DNA from: Lutibacter sp. B1
GTDB lineage: Bacteria > Bacteroidota > Bacteroidia > Flavobacteriales > Flavobacteriaceae
Direction of reading: 5' to 3'
Assembly: GCF_012524075.1 (NCBI RefSeq)
Contig: NZ_JAAZUI010000001.1
Span: forward strand, 62,001 to 126,000
Length of the DNA stretch: 64,000 nucleotides
Numbering within the stretch: position 1 is the first letter of the stretch; every line of letters begins with the position of its first letter. A program made the translations under genes and the position numbers. Shown here piece by piece: positions 9,268-18,650 of the stretch. The notes beneath the pieces were generated by a model, which was given only the letters and a program-made list of their open reading frames with translations, searched no databases and was not told where the DNA came from.

Positions 9268-9301
9268 AAAAAAGGTTTCCTACGTTGAGGAAACCTTTTT
9301 T
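9268..9301 (-). terminator. Rho-independent terminator after dapD
   Basis: Hairpin with 13-base arms AAAAAAGGTTTCC (9268-9280) and GGAAACCTTTTTT (9289-9301), loop TACGTTGA, 18 bases beyond the dapD stop on the minus strand. Confidence 0.85.
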
Positions 9302-9319
9302 TATATCTAATAACATTTA

Positions 9320-10135
9320 CTAAACAGCAACATCATATTCTCTCAAAGCATCGTTTAACGATGTTTTTTTATTGGTACTTTCTTTACGTACTCCAATAAT
9401 TAAAGCACAAGGTACATTGTACTCTCCCGCATTGAATTTTTTAGTGTAACTTCCCGGAATAACCACCGAACGTGCAGGAACTCTACCTTTCATTTCAACC
9501 GGTTCATCTCCTGTAACATCAATAATTTTTGTTGATGCCGTTAAAACCACATTAGCGCCTAAAACAGCTTCTTTTTCAACTCTAACTCCTTCAACAACAA
9601 TACAACGAGAACCTACAAAAACATTATCTTCAATAATTACAGGTGCTGCTTGTAAAGGTTCTAAAACGCCACCTATACCAACACCGCCGCTTAAATGTAC
9701 ATTTTTACCAATTTGAGCACAGCTACCAACTGTTGCCCATGTATCTACCATTGTACCTTCATCTACATAAGCACCAATATTTACATAACTTGGCATTAAA
9801 ATAGTACCACCAGAAATGTAGGCACCATAACGTGCAACTGCATGTGGCACAACTCTAATTCCTTTTTCTTTATACCCTGTTTTTAAAGGTATTTTATCGT
9901 GATATTCAAAAATTCCAACTTCATACGTTTCCATTTTTTGAATTGGAAAATACATAACAACTGCTTTTTTTACCCATTCGTTTACTTGCCAGCCACCATC
10001 AATTGGTTCTGCAACACGTAAACTTCCACTATCTAACAAGCCTACAACTTTTCTAATAGCATTTTGTATTGTTTCTTCTTTTAATAATTCTTTGTTTTCC
10101 CAAGCGTTTTCAATAATTTCTCTTAATTCTTTCAT
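9320..10135 (-). CDS. dapD: 2,3,4,5-tetrahydropyridine-2,6-dicarboxylate N-succinyltransferase
   Basis: A 271-residue protein of the usual DapD length. The helical N-terminus is followed by left-handed beta-helix hexapeptide repeats through PSYVNIGAYVDEGTMVDTWATVGSCAQIG, GVGIGGVLEPLQAAPVIIEDN and FVGSRCIVVEGVRVEKEAVLGANVVL, then a VPCALIIGVRKES tail, all diagnostic for DapD. It adds a succinyl group to tetrahydrodipicolinate in the lysine/meso-diaminopimelate route, so this bacterium uses the succinylase branch and makes DAP-type peptidoglycan precursors. A possible -7 box, TATATTTG on the minus strand (10158-10165), precedes the start; ruvX diverges from the same interval. Confidence 0.96.
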   Translation of the reverse strand: MKELREIIENAWENKELLKEETIQNAIRKVVGLLDSGSLRVAEPIDGGWQVNEWVKKAVVMYFPIQKMETYEVGIFEYHDKIPLKTGYKEKGIRVVPHAVARYGAYISGGTILMPSYVNIGAYVDEGTMVDTWATVGSCAQIGKNVHLSGGVGIGGVLEPLQAAPVIIEDNVFVGSRCIVVEGVRVEKEAVLGANVVLTASTKIIDVTGDEPVEMKGRVPARSVVIPGSYTKKFNAGEYNVPCALIIGVRKESTNKKTSLNDALREYDVAV

Positions 10136-10232
10136 GCTGTTTAAATTCTAATTGATGCAAATATAAAGTTTAAAAAATTATCTGATTGAAAATAACTAAA
10201 TTTGCACAACTTTAATACTATATGTTAATATT

Positions 10233-10643
10233 TTGGCACGCATTATAGCTTTTGATTATGGTGAAAAAAGAACCGGTATTGCAGTAACTGATGAGTTACA
10301 GATTATTGCATCCGGACTTACAACCATTGAAACCAAAAAAATATTTTCGTTTTTAACTGATTATCTTAAAAATGAGAATGTTGAGCTTTTTGTTGTTGGA
10401 GAACCAAAGCAGTTAAACAATTCGGCAAGTGAAAGTGAACAGTTTATAAAGCCATTTATTGAAAAATTAGGTACAACTTTTCCTAAAATTCCAATTATTA
10501 GGGTTGATGAGCGTTTTACATCAAAAATGTCATCTCAAAGTATGATTGATAGTGGTTTAAAAAAGAAACATCGTCAAAATAAAGCTTTAGTAGACGAAAT
10601 TAGTGCAACCATAATACTACAATCCTATCTATATAATAAATAG
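10233..10643 (+). CDS. ruvX: Putative Holliday junction resolvase RuvX (YqgF)
   Basis: A 136-residue RNase H-fold protein with the YqgF landmarks: DYG at 8-10 in IIAFDYGEKRTGIAVTD, GEPKQLN near 57-62, VDERFTS (91-97) and VDE (120-122) near the end. Family members are linked to Holliday junction resolution and 16S rRNA 5' end processing. I accept the TTG start at 10233 because no ATG fits: the only nearby ATG (10222) is in another frame that stops at once. A -7 box TAAATTTG (10197-10204) is 29 bases upstream. It heads the series ruvX-def-DUF5606-mazG. Confidence 0.9.
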   Translation: MARIIAFDYGEKRTGIAVTDELQIIASGLTTIETKKIFSFLTDYLKNENVELFVVGEPKQLNNSASESEQFIKPFIEKLGTTFPKIPIIRVDERFTSKMSSQSMIDSGLKKKHRQNKALVDEISATIILQSYLYNK

Positions 10644-10680
10644 AAATAATTATCTATTTTATTATTCCTTTAATCTTTTG

Positions 10681-10688
10681 TACTTTTG
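10681..10688 (+). promoter_or_regulatory. Promoter -7 box for def
   Basis: TACTTTTG fits the Bacteroidota TAnnTTTG element and lies 20 bases before the def ATG; no clean -33 TTTG is visible at the right distance. Confidence 0.45.
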
Positions 10689-10708
10689 CAGTCTCATAAA
10701 TACAAAAT

Positions 10709-11296
10709 ATGATTTTACCTATAATAGCTTATGGAGATCCGGTTTTAAGAAAAATTGGAGTTGATATTGATAAAGAGTATCCTGGTTTGTCTGAACTTAT
10801 TGAAAACATGAAAGAAACCATGGCTAACGCTCAAGGTGTTGGTTTAGCTGCTCCGCAAATTGGTAAGGCTATCAGGCTTTTTATTGTTGACACTACACCT
10901 TTTGCAGAAGATGAAGAGTTAGAAAATGAAGAACGTAACTTTTTAGGAGCATTTAAAAAAGTTTTTATAAATGCAAAAATTTTAAAAGAAGAAGGTGAAG
11001 AATGGCCTTTTAACGAAGGCTGTTTAAGTATTCCCGATGTAAGAGAAGATGTTTTTAGACAAGAAAAAATTACCATTGAGTATTTAGACGAGAATTTTGA
11101 AAAACACACTGACGTAATTGATGGCTTGGCAGCAAGAGTTGTTCAACATGAATACGATCACATTGAAGGAATTTTATTTACCGATAAAATTTCATCATTA
11201 AAAAAACGATTGATTAAAAAGAAATTAGAAAATATTTCAAAAGGAAAAGTAAATCCTGATTACAGAATGAAATTTCCTTCACTAAAAAGAAAATAA
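10709..11296 (+). CDS. def: Peptide deformylase
   Basis: A 195-residue protein with all three deformylase motifs: GVGLAAPQIG (43-52), EGCLSIP (103-109, metal cysteine) and QHEYDH (146-151, two metal histidines and the catalytic glutamate). It removes the N-formyl group from new proteins. A somewhat acidic insertion lies between motifs 1 and 2 (about 65-80), common in Bacteroidota deformylases. The next gene starts three bases after the stop, so def, the DUF5606 gene and mazG are probably one operon. Confidence 0.96.
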   Translation: MILPIIAYGDPVLRKIGVDIDKEYPGLSELIENMKETMANAQGVGLAAPQIGKAIRLFIVDTTPFAEDEELENEERNFLGAFKKVFINAKILKEEGEEWPFNEGCLSIPDVREDVFRQEKITIEYLDENFEKHTDVIDGLAARVVQHEYDHIEGILFTDKISSLKKRLIKKKLENISKGKVNPDYRMKFPSLKRK

Positions 11297-11299
11297 TTT

Positions 11300-11719
11300 A
11301 TGGAATTAAAAGATATAGTAGCCGTAAATGGCAAACCGGGATTATACCAAATTAAAGCACAAGCAAAAGGTGGTATTATTGTTGAATCGTTAATTGATGG
11401 TAAAAAAATTCCAGTTACAGTAACTCATAATATTAGTGCTTTGAACGAAATTGCCATTTATACGTATGAAGAAGAAGTGCCTTTACGAATTGTTTTTAAA
11501 AGCATTGCCGAAAAAGAAAATGGTAAAGAAGCAATTAATCCTAAAGAAAGCGGTAAAGTTTTAACTTCATATTTTAGAGAAGTTTTACCAAATTTTGATG
11601 AAGAACGTGTTTATACTTCAAACATAAAAAAAGTATTGCAATGGTATAATTTATTAGCCTCTAAAAATTTCGATTTTTCTTCAATTAAAGAAGAAGAGGA
11701 AGAAAATAAAGAAGCATAA
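11300..11719 (+). CDS. DUF5606 family protein
   Basis: A 139-residue protein starting MELKDIVAVNGKPGLYQI, which I recognise as the Bacteroidota-restricted DUF5606 family. The N-terminal half looks like a small beta domain (GGIIVESLIDGKK, ALNEIAIYT), followed by a helical part around SYFREVLPNFDEERVYTSNIKK and a very acidic C-terminus (EEEEENKEA). No signal or membrane segment. It sits three bases after def and five before mazG. Function unknown; the constant company of def suggests a housekeeping role linked to translation or the cell envelope, which is inference. Confidence 0.85.
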   Translation: MELKDIVAVNGKPGLYQIKAQAKGGIIVESLIDGKKIPVTVTHNISALNEIAIYTYEEEVPLRIVFKSIAEKENGKEAINPKESGKVLTSYFREVLPNFDEERVYTSNIKKVLQWYNLLASKNFDFSSIKEEEEENKEA

Positions 11720-11724
11720 TAGCT

Positions 11725-12504
11725 ATGAATACAAGAGAACAGCAACTCCAAGCCTTTGGTCGATTATTAGACATTATGGATGAGTTGCGTTCAAAATGTC
11801 CGTGGGATCAAAAACAAACATTGCAATCGTTACGTCATTTAACCATTGAAGAAACTTATGAATTAGGTGACGCTATTTTAAATAACGATTTACAAGAAAT
11901 TAAAAAAGAATTAGGAGACCTGCTTCTTCATATTGTGTTTTATGCAAAAATAGGTTCCGAAACCAACGATTTTGATATTGCTGAAATTGCAAATTCCATT
12001 TCAGAAAAATTAATACATCGCCATCCTCATATTTATGGTGATGTAAGTGTTAATAATGCTGATGATGTTAGTAAAAACTGGGAAAAACTAAAATTAAAAG
12101 AAGGTAAAAAATCTGTTTTAGAAGGCGTTCCTAAATCATTACCGGCTATGGTTAAAGCTAACAGAATACAAGATAAAGTATCGGGCGTTGGTTTTGATTG
12201 GGAAAAACCGGAACAAGTTTGGGAAAAAGTACAAGAAGAACTTAGCGAACTAAATACCGAAATTGAAAAAGGAAATACCGATAAAATTGAGTCAGAATTT
12301 GGAGATGTGTTGTTTTCAATGGTTAATTATGCTCGTTTTATTGATGTAAATCCGGAAAATGCATTAGAACGTACCAATAAAAAATTTATCAACCGATTTC
12401 AATACTTGGAAAAAGAAGCCAAAAAAATTGGTAAATCATTACACGATATGTCTTTAACAGAAATGGATGTATTTTGGAATGATGCAAAGAAATTATATAA
12501 ATAA
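11725..12504 (+). CDS. mazG: Nucleoside triphosphate pyrophosphohydrolase MazG
   Basis: A 259-residue protein with two MazG repeats, as in E. coli MazG (263). The first has RSKCPWDQKQTLQSLRHLTIEE and ELGDAILNN...KKELGDLLLH; the second has NRIQDKVSGVGFDWEKPEQVWEKVQEELSEL and ESEFGDVLFSMVNYARF. The E-x3-E and ExxD metal ligands are present. It hydrolyses NTPs and dNTPs to monophosphates and pyrophosphate, probably cleaning the nucleotide pool and modulating the stringent response. It is the last tightly spaced gene after def and DUF5606. Confidence 0.93.
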   Translation: MNTREQQLQAFGRLLDIMDELRSKCPWDQKQTLQSLRHLTIEETYELGDAILNNDLQEIKKELGDLLLHIVFYAKIGSETNDFDIAEIANSISEKLIHRHPHIYGDVSVNNADDVSKNWEKLKLKEGKKSVLEGVPKSLPAMVKANRIQDKVSGVGFDWEKPEQVWEKVQEELSELNTEIEKGNTDKIESEFGDVLFSMVNYARFIDVNPENALERTNKKFINRFQYLEKEAKKIGKSLHDMSLTEMDVFWNDAKKLYK

Positions 12505-12533
12505 TAGTAAATTAGCATAGTTAAAAATGTACT

Positions 12534-12989
12534 ATGCAAATTAAAGCCAACAATCCGGAAGCATATATTTCGAATATTTCTACTGAAAGAATACCGCACT
12601 TTAATAAACTGCGCCAAACTATTTTAAACAATATTCCTGAAGGTTTTGAAGAACAAATGAGTTATGGAATGATTGGTTATGTGGTTCCAAAAAACATTTA
12701 CCAAAAAGGCTATCATTGCGACACTAATTTACCTTTACCTTTTATGAGTATTGCTTCGCAAAAAAATTTTATTGCCCTATATCATATGGGAATTTATGCC
12801 AATCCTGATTTGCTAAATTGGTTTGTTAAAGAATACCCTAAACATTGTAAACGAAAATTAGATATGGGTAAAAGTTGTATTCGGTTTAAAAAACCGGAAG
12901 AAATTCCTTTTGAATTGATTGCCGAATTAGCACAAAAAATAACTGTAAAAGAATGGGTTGATTTATACGAAACTAGTTTTATAAAATAA
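12534..12989 (+). CDS. DUF1801 domain protein (YdhG-like)
   Basis: A 151-residue soluble protein with the DUF1801 pattern: YISNISTERIPHFNKLRQTI, then EEQMSYGMIGYVVP, FMSIASQKNFIALYHMGIY and a C-terminal DMGKSCIRFKKPEEIP. The fold is related to the iron-chaperone-like YdhG/frataxin-like proteins, but no activity is established. Its last base is the first base of the next gene's ATG (TAATGG), so the two are translationally coupled. Confidence 0.85.
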   Translation: MQIKANNPEAYISNISTERIPHFNKLRQTILNNIPEGFEEQMSYGMIGYVVPKNIYQKGYHCDTNLPLPFMSIASQKNFIALYHMGIYANPDLLNWFVKEYPKHCKRKLDMGKSCIRFKKPEEIPFELIAELAQKITVKEWVDLYETSFIK

Positions 12990-13720
12990 TGGAAAAAATA
13001 TTAATTATTACAGGTGGCAGTAAAGGTTTGGGATTTGGTTTAGCTACCAAATATCATAAAAAAGGATATAGAGTAATTTCAATATCCAGAAGTAAAATAG
13101 AAAAATTTTATTCTTTAGAACAATACCAATGCGATTTAAGTAAAACTGAAACCATAGAAAGTGTATTAACCGAAATCTTTTCTCATTTAGATAAAAACAG
13201 CACAACTAATTTAACTTTAATTAATAATGCAGGAGATTTAGGAAGAATAAATACAATTGAGAACTTAACTCCTTCAGAAATTAATTATACAATTCAAGTT
13301 AATTTAATTGCCCCTCTTGTTTTAAACTCTTTATTTATTAAATTATCAAAAGATTGGAATTGCAAAAAACAAATTTTCAATATTTCTTCTGGTGCTGCAA
13401 TCAATCCTTATGAAAGTTGGGTAATGTATTGCTCATCTAAAGCGGGAATTGATATGATGACCAAGGTTATTTCAAAAGAACAAAAGGATTTGGAATACGG
13501 TGTAAGCATTGTTTCAATTTATCCGGGTATTGTTGATACCGATATGCAAGCCCAAGCCAGAAGTGCTCCTAGAGAAAATTTTAAATCGGTTCAACGATTT
13601 ATAGATTTTTACGAACACGGAGATTTATACACACCCAAACAAGTTGCTGAAAAAATTTACCATTTAGATGTTACAGGTGAATTAAAAAACGGAAGAATTT
13701 TAGATGTTAGAAATATATAA
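12989..13720 (+). CDS. Short-chain dehydrogenase/reductase (YueD/benzil reductase-like)
   Basis: A 243-residue classical SDR. The dinucleotide motif TGGSKGLG is at 8-15, NNAG at 79-82, serine at 133-134 and the catalytic YxxxK is Y147/K151 (MYCSSKAG). RSK after beta-2 suggests NADPH. The SVVSIYPGIVDTDMQ type of segment near 172-185 follows. Fold and length resemble sepiapterin/benzil-reductase-like SDRs; the substrate cannot be deduced. The start is fused to the stop of the DUF1801 gene and a terminator follows. Confidence 0.88.
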   Translation: MEKILIITGGSKGLGFGLATKYHKKGYRVISISRSKIEKFYSLEQYQCDLSKTETIESVLTEIFSHLDKNSTTNLTLINNAGDLGRINTIENLTPSEINYTIQVNLIAPLVLNSLFIKLSKDWNCKKQIFNISSGAAINPYESWVMYCSSKAGIDMMTKVISKEQKDLEYGVSIVSIYPGIVDTDMQAQARSAPRENFKSVQRFIDFYEHGDLYTPKQVAEKIYHLDVTGELKNGRILDVRNI

Positions 13721-13725
13721 AAAAA

Positions 13726-13776
13726 TCAAACTGAACTGAATTTGCACACTTTTAGGATAAATTCAATTCAGTTTGA
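13726..13776. terminator. Bidirectional terminator between SDR gene and lon
   Basis: 18-base arms (13726-13743 and 13759-13776) pair at 17 of 18 positions around a 15-base loop, between convergent genes; A-rich on the left, AT-rich on the right. Confidence 0.75.
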
Positions 13777-13796
13777 CCTTATTAAAACTTAATACT

Positions 13797-16250
13797 TTAT
13801 AATCGTTTTGCGTTTTTAACTTTTTGCTTAGTTAAAGCCAAATCAATAACCTCTTTCATATCATTAACATAATGAAATTTCAATCCTTTTAAATACGATT
13901 CTTTTATTTCAGCTATATCTTTTTTGTTTTCTTCACACAAAATTATTTCTTTAATATTAGCACGCTTTGCAGCCAATATTTTTTCTTTAATTCCACCAAC
14001 CGGCAACACTTTTCCTCTAAGTGTTATTTCTCCTGTCATAGCCAATTTAGATTTTACTTTACGCTGTGTAAATACTGATACTAAAGAAGTTAACATAGTT
14101 ACACCCGCACTTGGCCCATCTTTTGGGGTTGCACCTTCAGGTACATGAATATGAACTTTATACTCGTTCAAAATTTTAGCATTGATACCAAAATCGCTTG
14201 CATTTGCTCTAATATATTCCATGGCAATTGTAGCAGATTCTTTCATAACCTGACCTAAATTACCGGTAATAGTAAGTCCTTTTCCTTTTGAAATAATAGA
14301 TTCAATAAATAATATATCACCACCAACGCTTGTCCATGCTAAACCTGTTACAACACCCGCAACTTCATTAGTTTCGTACTTATCTCGCTCTAAATGCGAT
14401 GGTCCTAAAACTTTTTCAATAGTTTCAACTGTAATTTTCACTTCATACTCTTCATCCATTGCAATTGATTTTGCAGCATAACGAACCATTTTTGCAATTT
14501 GCTTTTCCAATCCTCTCACACCAGACTCTCGAGTATAGGCTTCAACAATTTTTTCTAATTCTCTTTTACCAATTTTTAAATTATTGGTTGATAAACCATG
14601 TTCTTTTAATTGTTTAGGTAATAAATGACGCTTCGCTATTTCAACTTTTTCTTCAATAGTATAACCTGTAACCTCAATTATTTCCATTCTGTCTCGTAAA
14701 GCCCAAGGAATGGTTGATAAATTATTCGCTGTTGCAATAAATAATACTTTGGAAAGGTCATAATCCAACTCCAAATAATTATCATAAAAAGCAGTATTTT
14801 GCTCAGGGTCTAATACTTCTAACATTGCTGATGAAGGATCTCCATTATGACTGGAAGAAGCCAACTTATCAATTTCATCTAATACAAAAACCGGATTTGA
14901 AGTACCTGCTTTTTTAATATCTTTTATAATTCTTCCGGGCATTGCTCCTATATACGTTTTTCTATGTCCACGTATTTCAGCTTCATCACGCAAACCACCT
15001 AAAGACATTCTAACATATTTTCTACCTAAAGATTCTGCAACTGATTTACCTAATGAAGTTTTACCAACTCCCGGAGGTCCGTATAAACAAATTATTGGAG
15101 ATTTCATATCTCCTTTCAGTTTCAATACAGCTAAATGTTCAATTATACGCTCTTTAACTTTATCTAAACCAAAATGATCTCTATCTAGTATTTTTTGAGC
15201 TCTTTTTAAATCAAATTTATCTTCAGAAAATTCATTCCATGGCAATTCAAGTAATAAATCTAAATAATTGCGTTGAACTGAATATTCAGCAACTTGCGGA
15301 TTCATACGCTGTAAACGTCCTAATTCTTTTTCAAATGTTTCAGCAACTTCTTTATTCCATTTTTTAGCTTTAGCCTGCTCACGCATCTCATCCAATTCCT
15401 CATCATAAGAAGCGCCTCCTAATTCTTCTTGAATAGCTTTTAACTGCTGATGCAAATAATATTCACGTTGTTGCTGATCAATATCCGATCTGGTTTTAGA
15501 TTGGATAATATTGCGTAATTCCAACCTTTGCATCTCAACATCCATCTTTTTTAAAGTAAGTAATGCTCTTTCTTTTAAGTTATCAGTTTGTAATAACTCT
15601 TGTTTCTCCTCTACTTTCAAGTTCATACTTGAAGAAACAAAATTGATTAAAAAAGGTTTACTTTCAATATTTTTAATAGCAAAACTGGCTTCGGTTGGCA
15701 TCGCTGGATTTTCAGTAATAAGACGAATGGCCATTTCCTTAATTGAATCTACAATAGCTTCAAATTCCGCTTCTTTTTCTTCTTTACGATCTTCTTTACA
15801 TGCTTTTGTTGTTGCTTGAAAATAAGGCTCTTCTTTTACAAAGTCTTCTACCTCAAACCTTTTTTTACCTTGAATAATTACAGTTGTATTTCCATCAGGC
15901 ATTTTTAGCACTCTTAAAATACGAGCTACTGTTCCTACTCTGTATATATCATTTATTGTTGGATCTTCAATTGCTTCATTTTTTTGAGCAACAACTCCAA
16001 TAATTTTATTGCCTTTATTGGCTTCTTTTATTAATTGAATAGATTTATCTCTTCCGGCAGTGATAGGAATTACAACACCAGGAAAAAGTACTGTATTACG
16101 TAAAGGTAATATGGGTAAAACTTCAGGCACATTTTCCTTATTTATTTCTTCTTCGTCTTCCGGGGTCATTAAAGGTATTAAATCTGCATCCTCATCTAAA
16201 ATGTGCTGTAATGACAGATTGTCTAGTTTTAAAAATTTTGATTCGCTCAT
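13797..16250 (-). CDS. lon: ATP-dependent protease Lon
   Basis: An 817-residue LonA protease. The N-terminal substrate domain starts after an acidic leader ([20 protein letters not shown] near 47-66); the AAA+ domain has GPPGVGKT near 390 and FVLDEIDKL near 452; the C-terminal protease domain has the catalytic serine S714 in GPSAGVTM and lysine K757 in GGIKEK, 43 residues apart as in E. coli Lon. It degrades misfolded and regulatory proteins. The 236-base interval to the divergent sigma-factor gene holds both promoters; a minus-strand TAATTTTG (16309-16316) is a possible -7 box for lon. Confidence 0.97.
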   Translation of the reverse strand: MSESKFLKLDNLSLQHILDEDADLIPLMTPEDEEEINKENVPEVLPILPLRNTVLFPGVVIPITAGRDKSIQLIKEANKGNKIIGVVAQKNEAIEDPTINDIYRVGTVARILRVLKMPDGNTTVIIQGKKRFEVEDFVKEEPYFQATTKACKEDRKEEKEAEFEAIVDSIKEMAIRLITENPAMPTEASFAIKNIESKPFLINFVSSSMNLKVEEKQELLQTDNLKERALLTLKKMDVEMQRLELRNIIQSKTRSDIDQQQREYYLHQQLKAIQEELGGASYDEELDEMREQAKAKKWNKEVAETFEKELGRLQRMNPQVAEYSVQRNYLDLLLELPWNEFSEDKFDLKRAQKILDRDHFGLDKVKERIIEHLAVLKLKGDMKSPIICLYGPPGVGKTSLGKSVAESLGRKYVRMSLGGLRDEAEIRGHRKTYIGAMPGRIIKDIKKAGTSNPVFVLDEIDKLASSSHNGDPSSAMLEVLDPEQNTAFYDNYLELDYDLSKVLFIATANNLSTIPWALRDRMEIIEVTGYTIEEKVEIAKRHLLPKQLKEHGLSTNNLKIGKRELEKIVEAYTRESGVRGLEKQIAKMVRYAAKSIAMDEEYEVKITVETIEKVLGPSHLERDKYETNEVAGVVTGLAWTSVGGDILFIESIISKGKGLTITGNLGQVMKESATIAMEYIRANASDFGINAKILNEYKVHIHVPEGATPKDGPSAGVTMLTSLVSVFTQRKVKSKLAMTGEITLRGKVLPVGGIKEKILAAKRANIKEIILCEENKKDIAEIKESYLKGLKFHYVNDMKEVIDLALTKQKVKNAKRL

Positions 16251-16437
16251 AATTTATTTTGGGTCATTTTGTCATTTATCAATCTTATTCACTAATCATC
16301 GAAAACAACAAAATTAATTTATTTTTTTGTTTATCAGTAACTTACATCAAATTCATTCACTCTTGCTATTATTAAATTTCAATTGTTATGCCAAATAAGT
16401 TTATATAGCTGATATTTTTTTTAGTAATTTTAATTAA

Positions 16438-16450
16438 AACTGTAACAGTT
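16438..16450. promoter_or_regulatory. Palindrome upstream of the sigma-factor operon
   Basis: AACTGT-A-ACAGTT, a perfect 13-base palindrome 36 bases before the TTG start of the sigma gene; position fits an operator or part of an autoregulated promoter, but this is inference. Confidence 0.35.
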
Positions 16451-16486
16451 AAAAAATAAACGTGTCTTTTTAATAGAAATCGATTT

Positions 16487-17053
16487 TTGAAAGCAGAGAA
16501 TCAACATAAAAATCAACTGTTAGAGCTTTGTAAAAAAGGGGATAAAGGTGCCCAGTTTGCTCTATACAAACAATATTATAAGGCTATGTTTAACACAGCT
16601 TATAGAATTGTACAGAATAGTTTTGATGCTGAAGATGTTATGCAAGAATCATTTTTAGCAGCTTTTACAAAATTGGATTCGTTTAGTGGTAATGTAACAT
16701 TTGGTGCTTGGCTTAAAAGAATTGTAATAAACAATAGTATTACCTTATTAAAAAAGAACAATAATTTTGATACTGTACCTCTTGAAAAAGTGAATCTGAA
16801 AGAGAATGAAAATGATGAGCATAATGTGAATGACTATAGTTTGCTTAAAGCCGGCGATATTTTAAAAAAATTATCACAATTAAAAAATAATTATAAAATA
16901 GCTTTAACACTAAATTTAATTGAAGGTTACGATTATGAAGAAATTGCTCAAATAATGGATATTAGTTATGAAAACAGTAGAACAACAATATCCAGAGCAA
17001 AAAATAAATTAAGACATCTTTTATCTCAAGAATATGAAGGACAATATAGATAA
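16487..17053 (+). CDS. ECF-type RNA polymerase sigma factor
   Basis: A 188-residue sigma-70 family factor with only regions 2 and 4. Region 2 covers about 25-90 (FNTAYRIVQNSFDAEDVMQ and FGAWLKRIVINNSI), region 4 about 128-182 (LKNNYKIALTLNLIEGYDYEEIAQIM then SRTTISRAKNKLRHLL). No ATG is available near the N-terminus, so TTG at 16487 is used. The gene overlaps the next by 20 bases, the usual arrangement of an ECF factor with its regulator. Its targets probably include this operon itself; see the palindrome at 16438-16450. Confidence 0.93.
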   Translation: MKAENQHKNQLLELCKKGDKGAQFALYKQYYKAMFNTAYRIVQNSFDAEDVMQESFLAAFTKLDSFSGNVTFGAWLKRIVINNSITLLKKNNNFDTVPLEKVNLKENENDEHNVNDYSLLKAGDILKKLSQLKNNYKIALTLNLIEGYDYEEIAQIMDISYENSRTTISRAKNKLRHLLSQEYEGQYR

Positions 17054-17579
17054 ACTATTTAAAGATTTAGAACATCAATTCGATATTGAAGAACCAACTA
17101 TTGGGCACTTTGACAGATTTGAAGCTAAATTAAATAAAACAAACTCTAATAATTCTAAAAAAAAGAATTTTAAACTATTGCCTTATGTTGCAGTTGCAGC
17201 CTCTTTTATTTTGTTATTTGGTATTTGGTTAGGTGCTTCTTTTTCTAATAAAGGAATGGAATTAGCAAACGTTTCATTAGAAATGAAAGAAACACAAAAT
17301 TATTTTATAACAACTATTCAAAAAGAACTTGAAACTATTGAAAAAGAAAGAAATAATGACACTGAGCTATTAATTAAAGACGCACTTCTACAATTAAATA
17401 AGCTGGAAAAACAATACCAAAAACTTACTTTAGAACTTAAAGAAAGTAATAAAGATAAAAGAGTTATTTACGCAATGATTTCAAATTTTCAACAACGTAT
17501 TGATGTTTTACAAGGTTTATTAAATAAAATAGAAGATGTTAAACAACTAAAAAAACAAAACAATGAAACCTATGTATAA
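17034..17579 (+). CDS. Membrane-anchored protein, probable anti-sigma factor or partner
   Basis: A 181-residue single-pass protein. An acidic N-terminal part with PTIGHFDRFEAKL (21-33), a motif I associate with proteins encoded beside Bacteroidota ECF factors, is followed by a basic stretch, one membrane segment (about 49-69) and a long predicted coiled coil (about 80-175) rich in E, K and L. By topology the N-terminus is cytoplasmic and the coiled coil periplasmic. It overlaps both neighbours (20 and 17 bases). It lacks a recognisable zinc-binding anti-sigma domain (no HxxxCxxC), so anti-sigma activity is inferred only from position. Confidence 0.7.
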   Translation: MKDNIDKLFKDLEHQFDIEEPTIGHFDRFEAKLNKTNSNNSKKKNFKLLPYVAVAASFILLFGIWLGASFSNKGMELANVSLEMKETQNYFITTIQKELETIEKERNNDTELLIKDALLQLNKLEKQYQKLTLELKESNKDKRVIYAMISNFQQRIDVLQGLLNKIEDVKQLKKQNNETYV

Positions 17580-18639
17580 AATATTACTTATTTTATTTTT
17601 AATTCCTTTTACAATTACTGCAACAAATAACAAAGGAAAATACACCAAAAACAAAGTAATTACTAAAGAGTTTAAGGTTAACAAAAACGCATCATTAAAT
17701 GTTATAAATAAGTATGGAAATATTGATATTGTTACTTGGAGCGAGAACAAAATTGTTATTAAAGTTAGTATAACAACCAGTGGTAACGATGAAGATTATG
17801 TTAAAAAACGCTTAGATCAAATTGATGTGGAATTTGACGCCGGTTCAAACAGCGTTTCTGCCGAAACTATTATTGAAAAACAATACAGTTCTTGGAGTTT
17901 TTGGGGAAAAAGAAACAATGTAAGTATGGAGATTAATTACACTATTAAAATGCCGGTTACTAATAATGTTCACCTAAATAACGATTATGGAGCAATTAGC
18001 ATAGATAAACTTGAAGGAAGTTCTAAAATAAATTGCGATTATGGTTCTTTAATTATTGGTGAGTTATTAAGTTCTAATAATACTTTTAATATTGATTATA
18101 TAAATAAATCAACTATAGAGTTTGTTAAAGAAGCAACTATTAATGCTGATTATACTTCATTAAGTATTGAAAAATCTGAAAAAATAAAATTAAATGCCGA
18201 TTATTCCAACATCTCTATTGAAAAAGTTTCAAACCTTAATTATAATTGTGATTATGGAAGTTTAAAAGTTGGAGAATCAGATAATATCTACGGAAGAAGT
18301 GATTATATGCCAACAACCATTGAAAATATTAATAGTACAGGTGATTTTGATATAGATTACGGTTCATTAAAAATAAATGAGGTTAATACTAATTTTAAAA
18401 AAATAAAAATTAACTCATCATACACAAACGTTAAAATTAAAAGTAGCCAAAATACTTCTTTTAATGTTGTAGCTTCTTTAAGTTATGGAGGTTTTAAATA
18501 TGATGATGGCTTCACTTTTAATAAAGAGATTACTAAAAGTACTTCAAAATACTATGAAGGATATCATAATTCACCAAATTCAAACTCAATAATCGAAGTA
18601 GATTCAAGCTACGGAAGCATTTCATTTCTAAATAATTAA
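17563..18639 (+). CDS. Secreted DUF4097-like repeat protein
   Basis: A 358-residue exported protein with a signal sequence at about 1-20 (MYKILLILFLIPFTITATN). The body is a series of about eight short repeats around D-Y-(G/T/S)-(S/A/N)-(L/I)-x-(I/V), for example NDYGAISID, CDYGSLIIG, ADYTSLSIE, CDYGSLKVG and IDYGSLKIN, about 20 residues apart, as expected for a beta-solenoid. This is the DUF4097/putative adhesin type. It is cotranslated with the membrane protein upstream and followed 11 bases later by the head-GIN gene. It probably acts at the envelope or surface; the ligand is unknown. Confidence 0.8.
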   Translation: MKPMYKILLILFLIPFTITATNNKGKYTKNKVITKEFKVNKNASLNVINKYGNIDIVTWSENKIVIKVSITTSGNDEDYVKKRLDQIDVEFDAGSNSVSAETIIEKQYSSWSFWGKRNNVSMEINYTIKMPVTNNVHLNNDYGAISIDKLEGSSKINCDYGSLIIGELLSSNNTFNIDYINKSTIEFVKEATINADYTSLSIEKSEKIKLNADYSNISIEKVSNLNYNCDYGSLKVGESDNIYGRSDYMPTTIENINSTGDFDIDYGSLKINEVNTNFKKIKINSSYTNVKIKSSQNTSFNVVASLSYGGFKYDDGFTFNKEITKSTSKYYEGYHNSPNSNSIIEVDSSYGSISFLNN

Positions 18640-18650
18640 AATTAAACATC

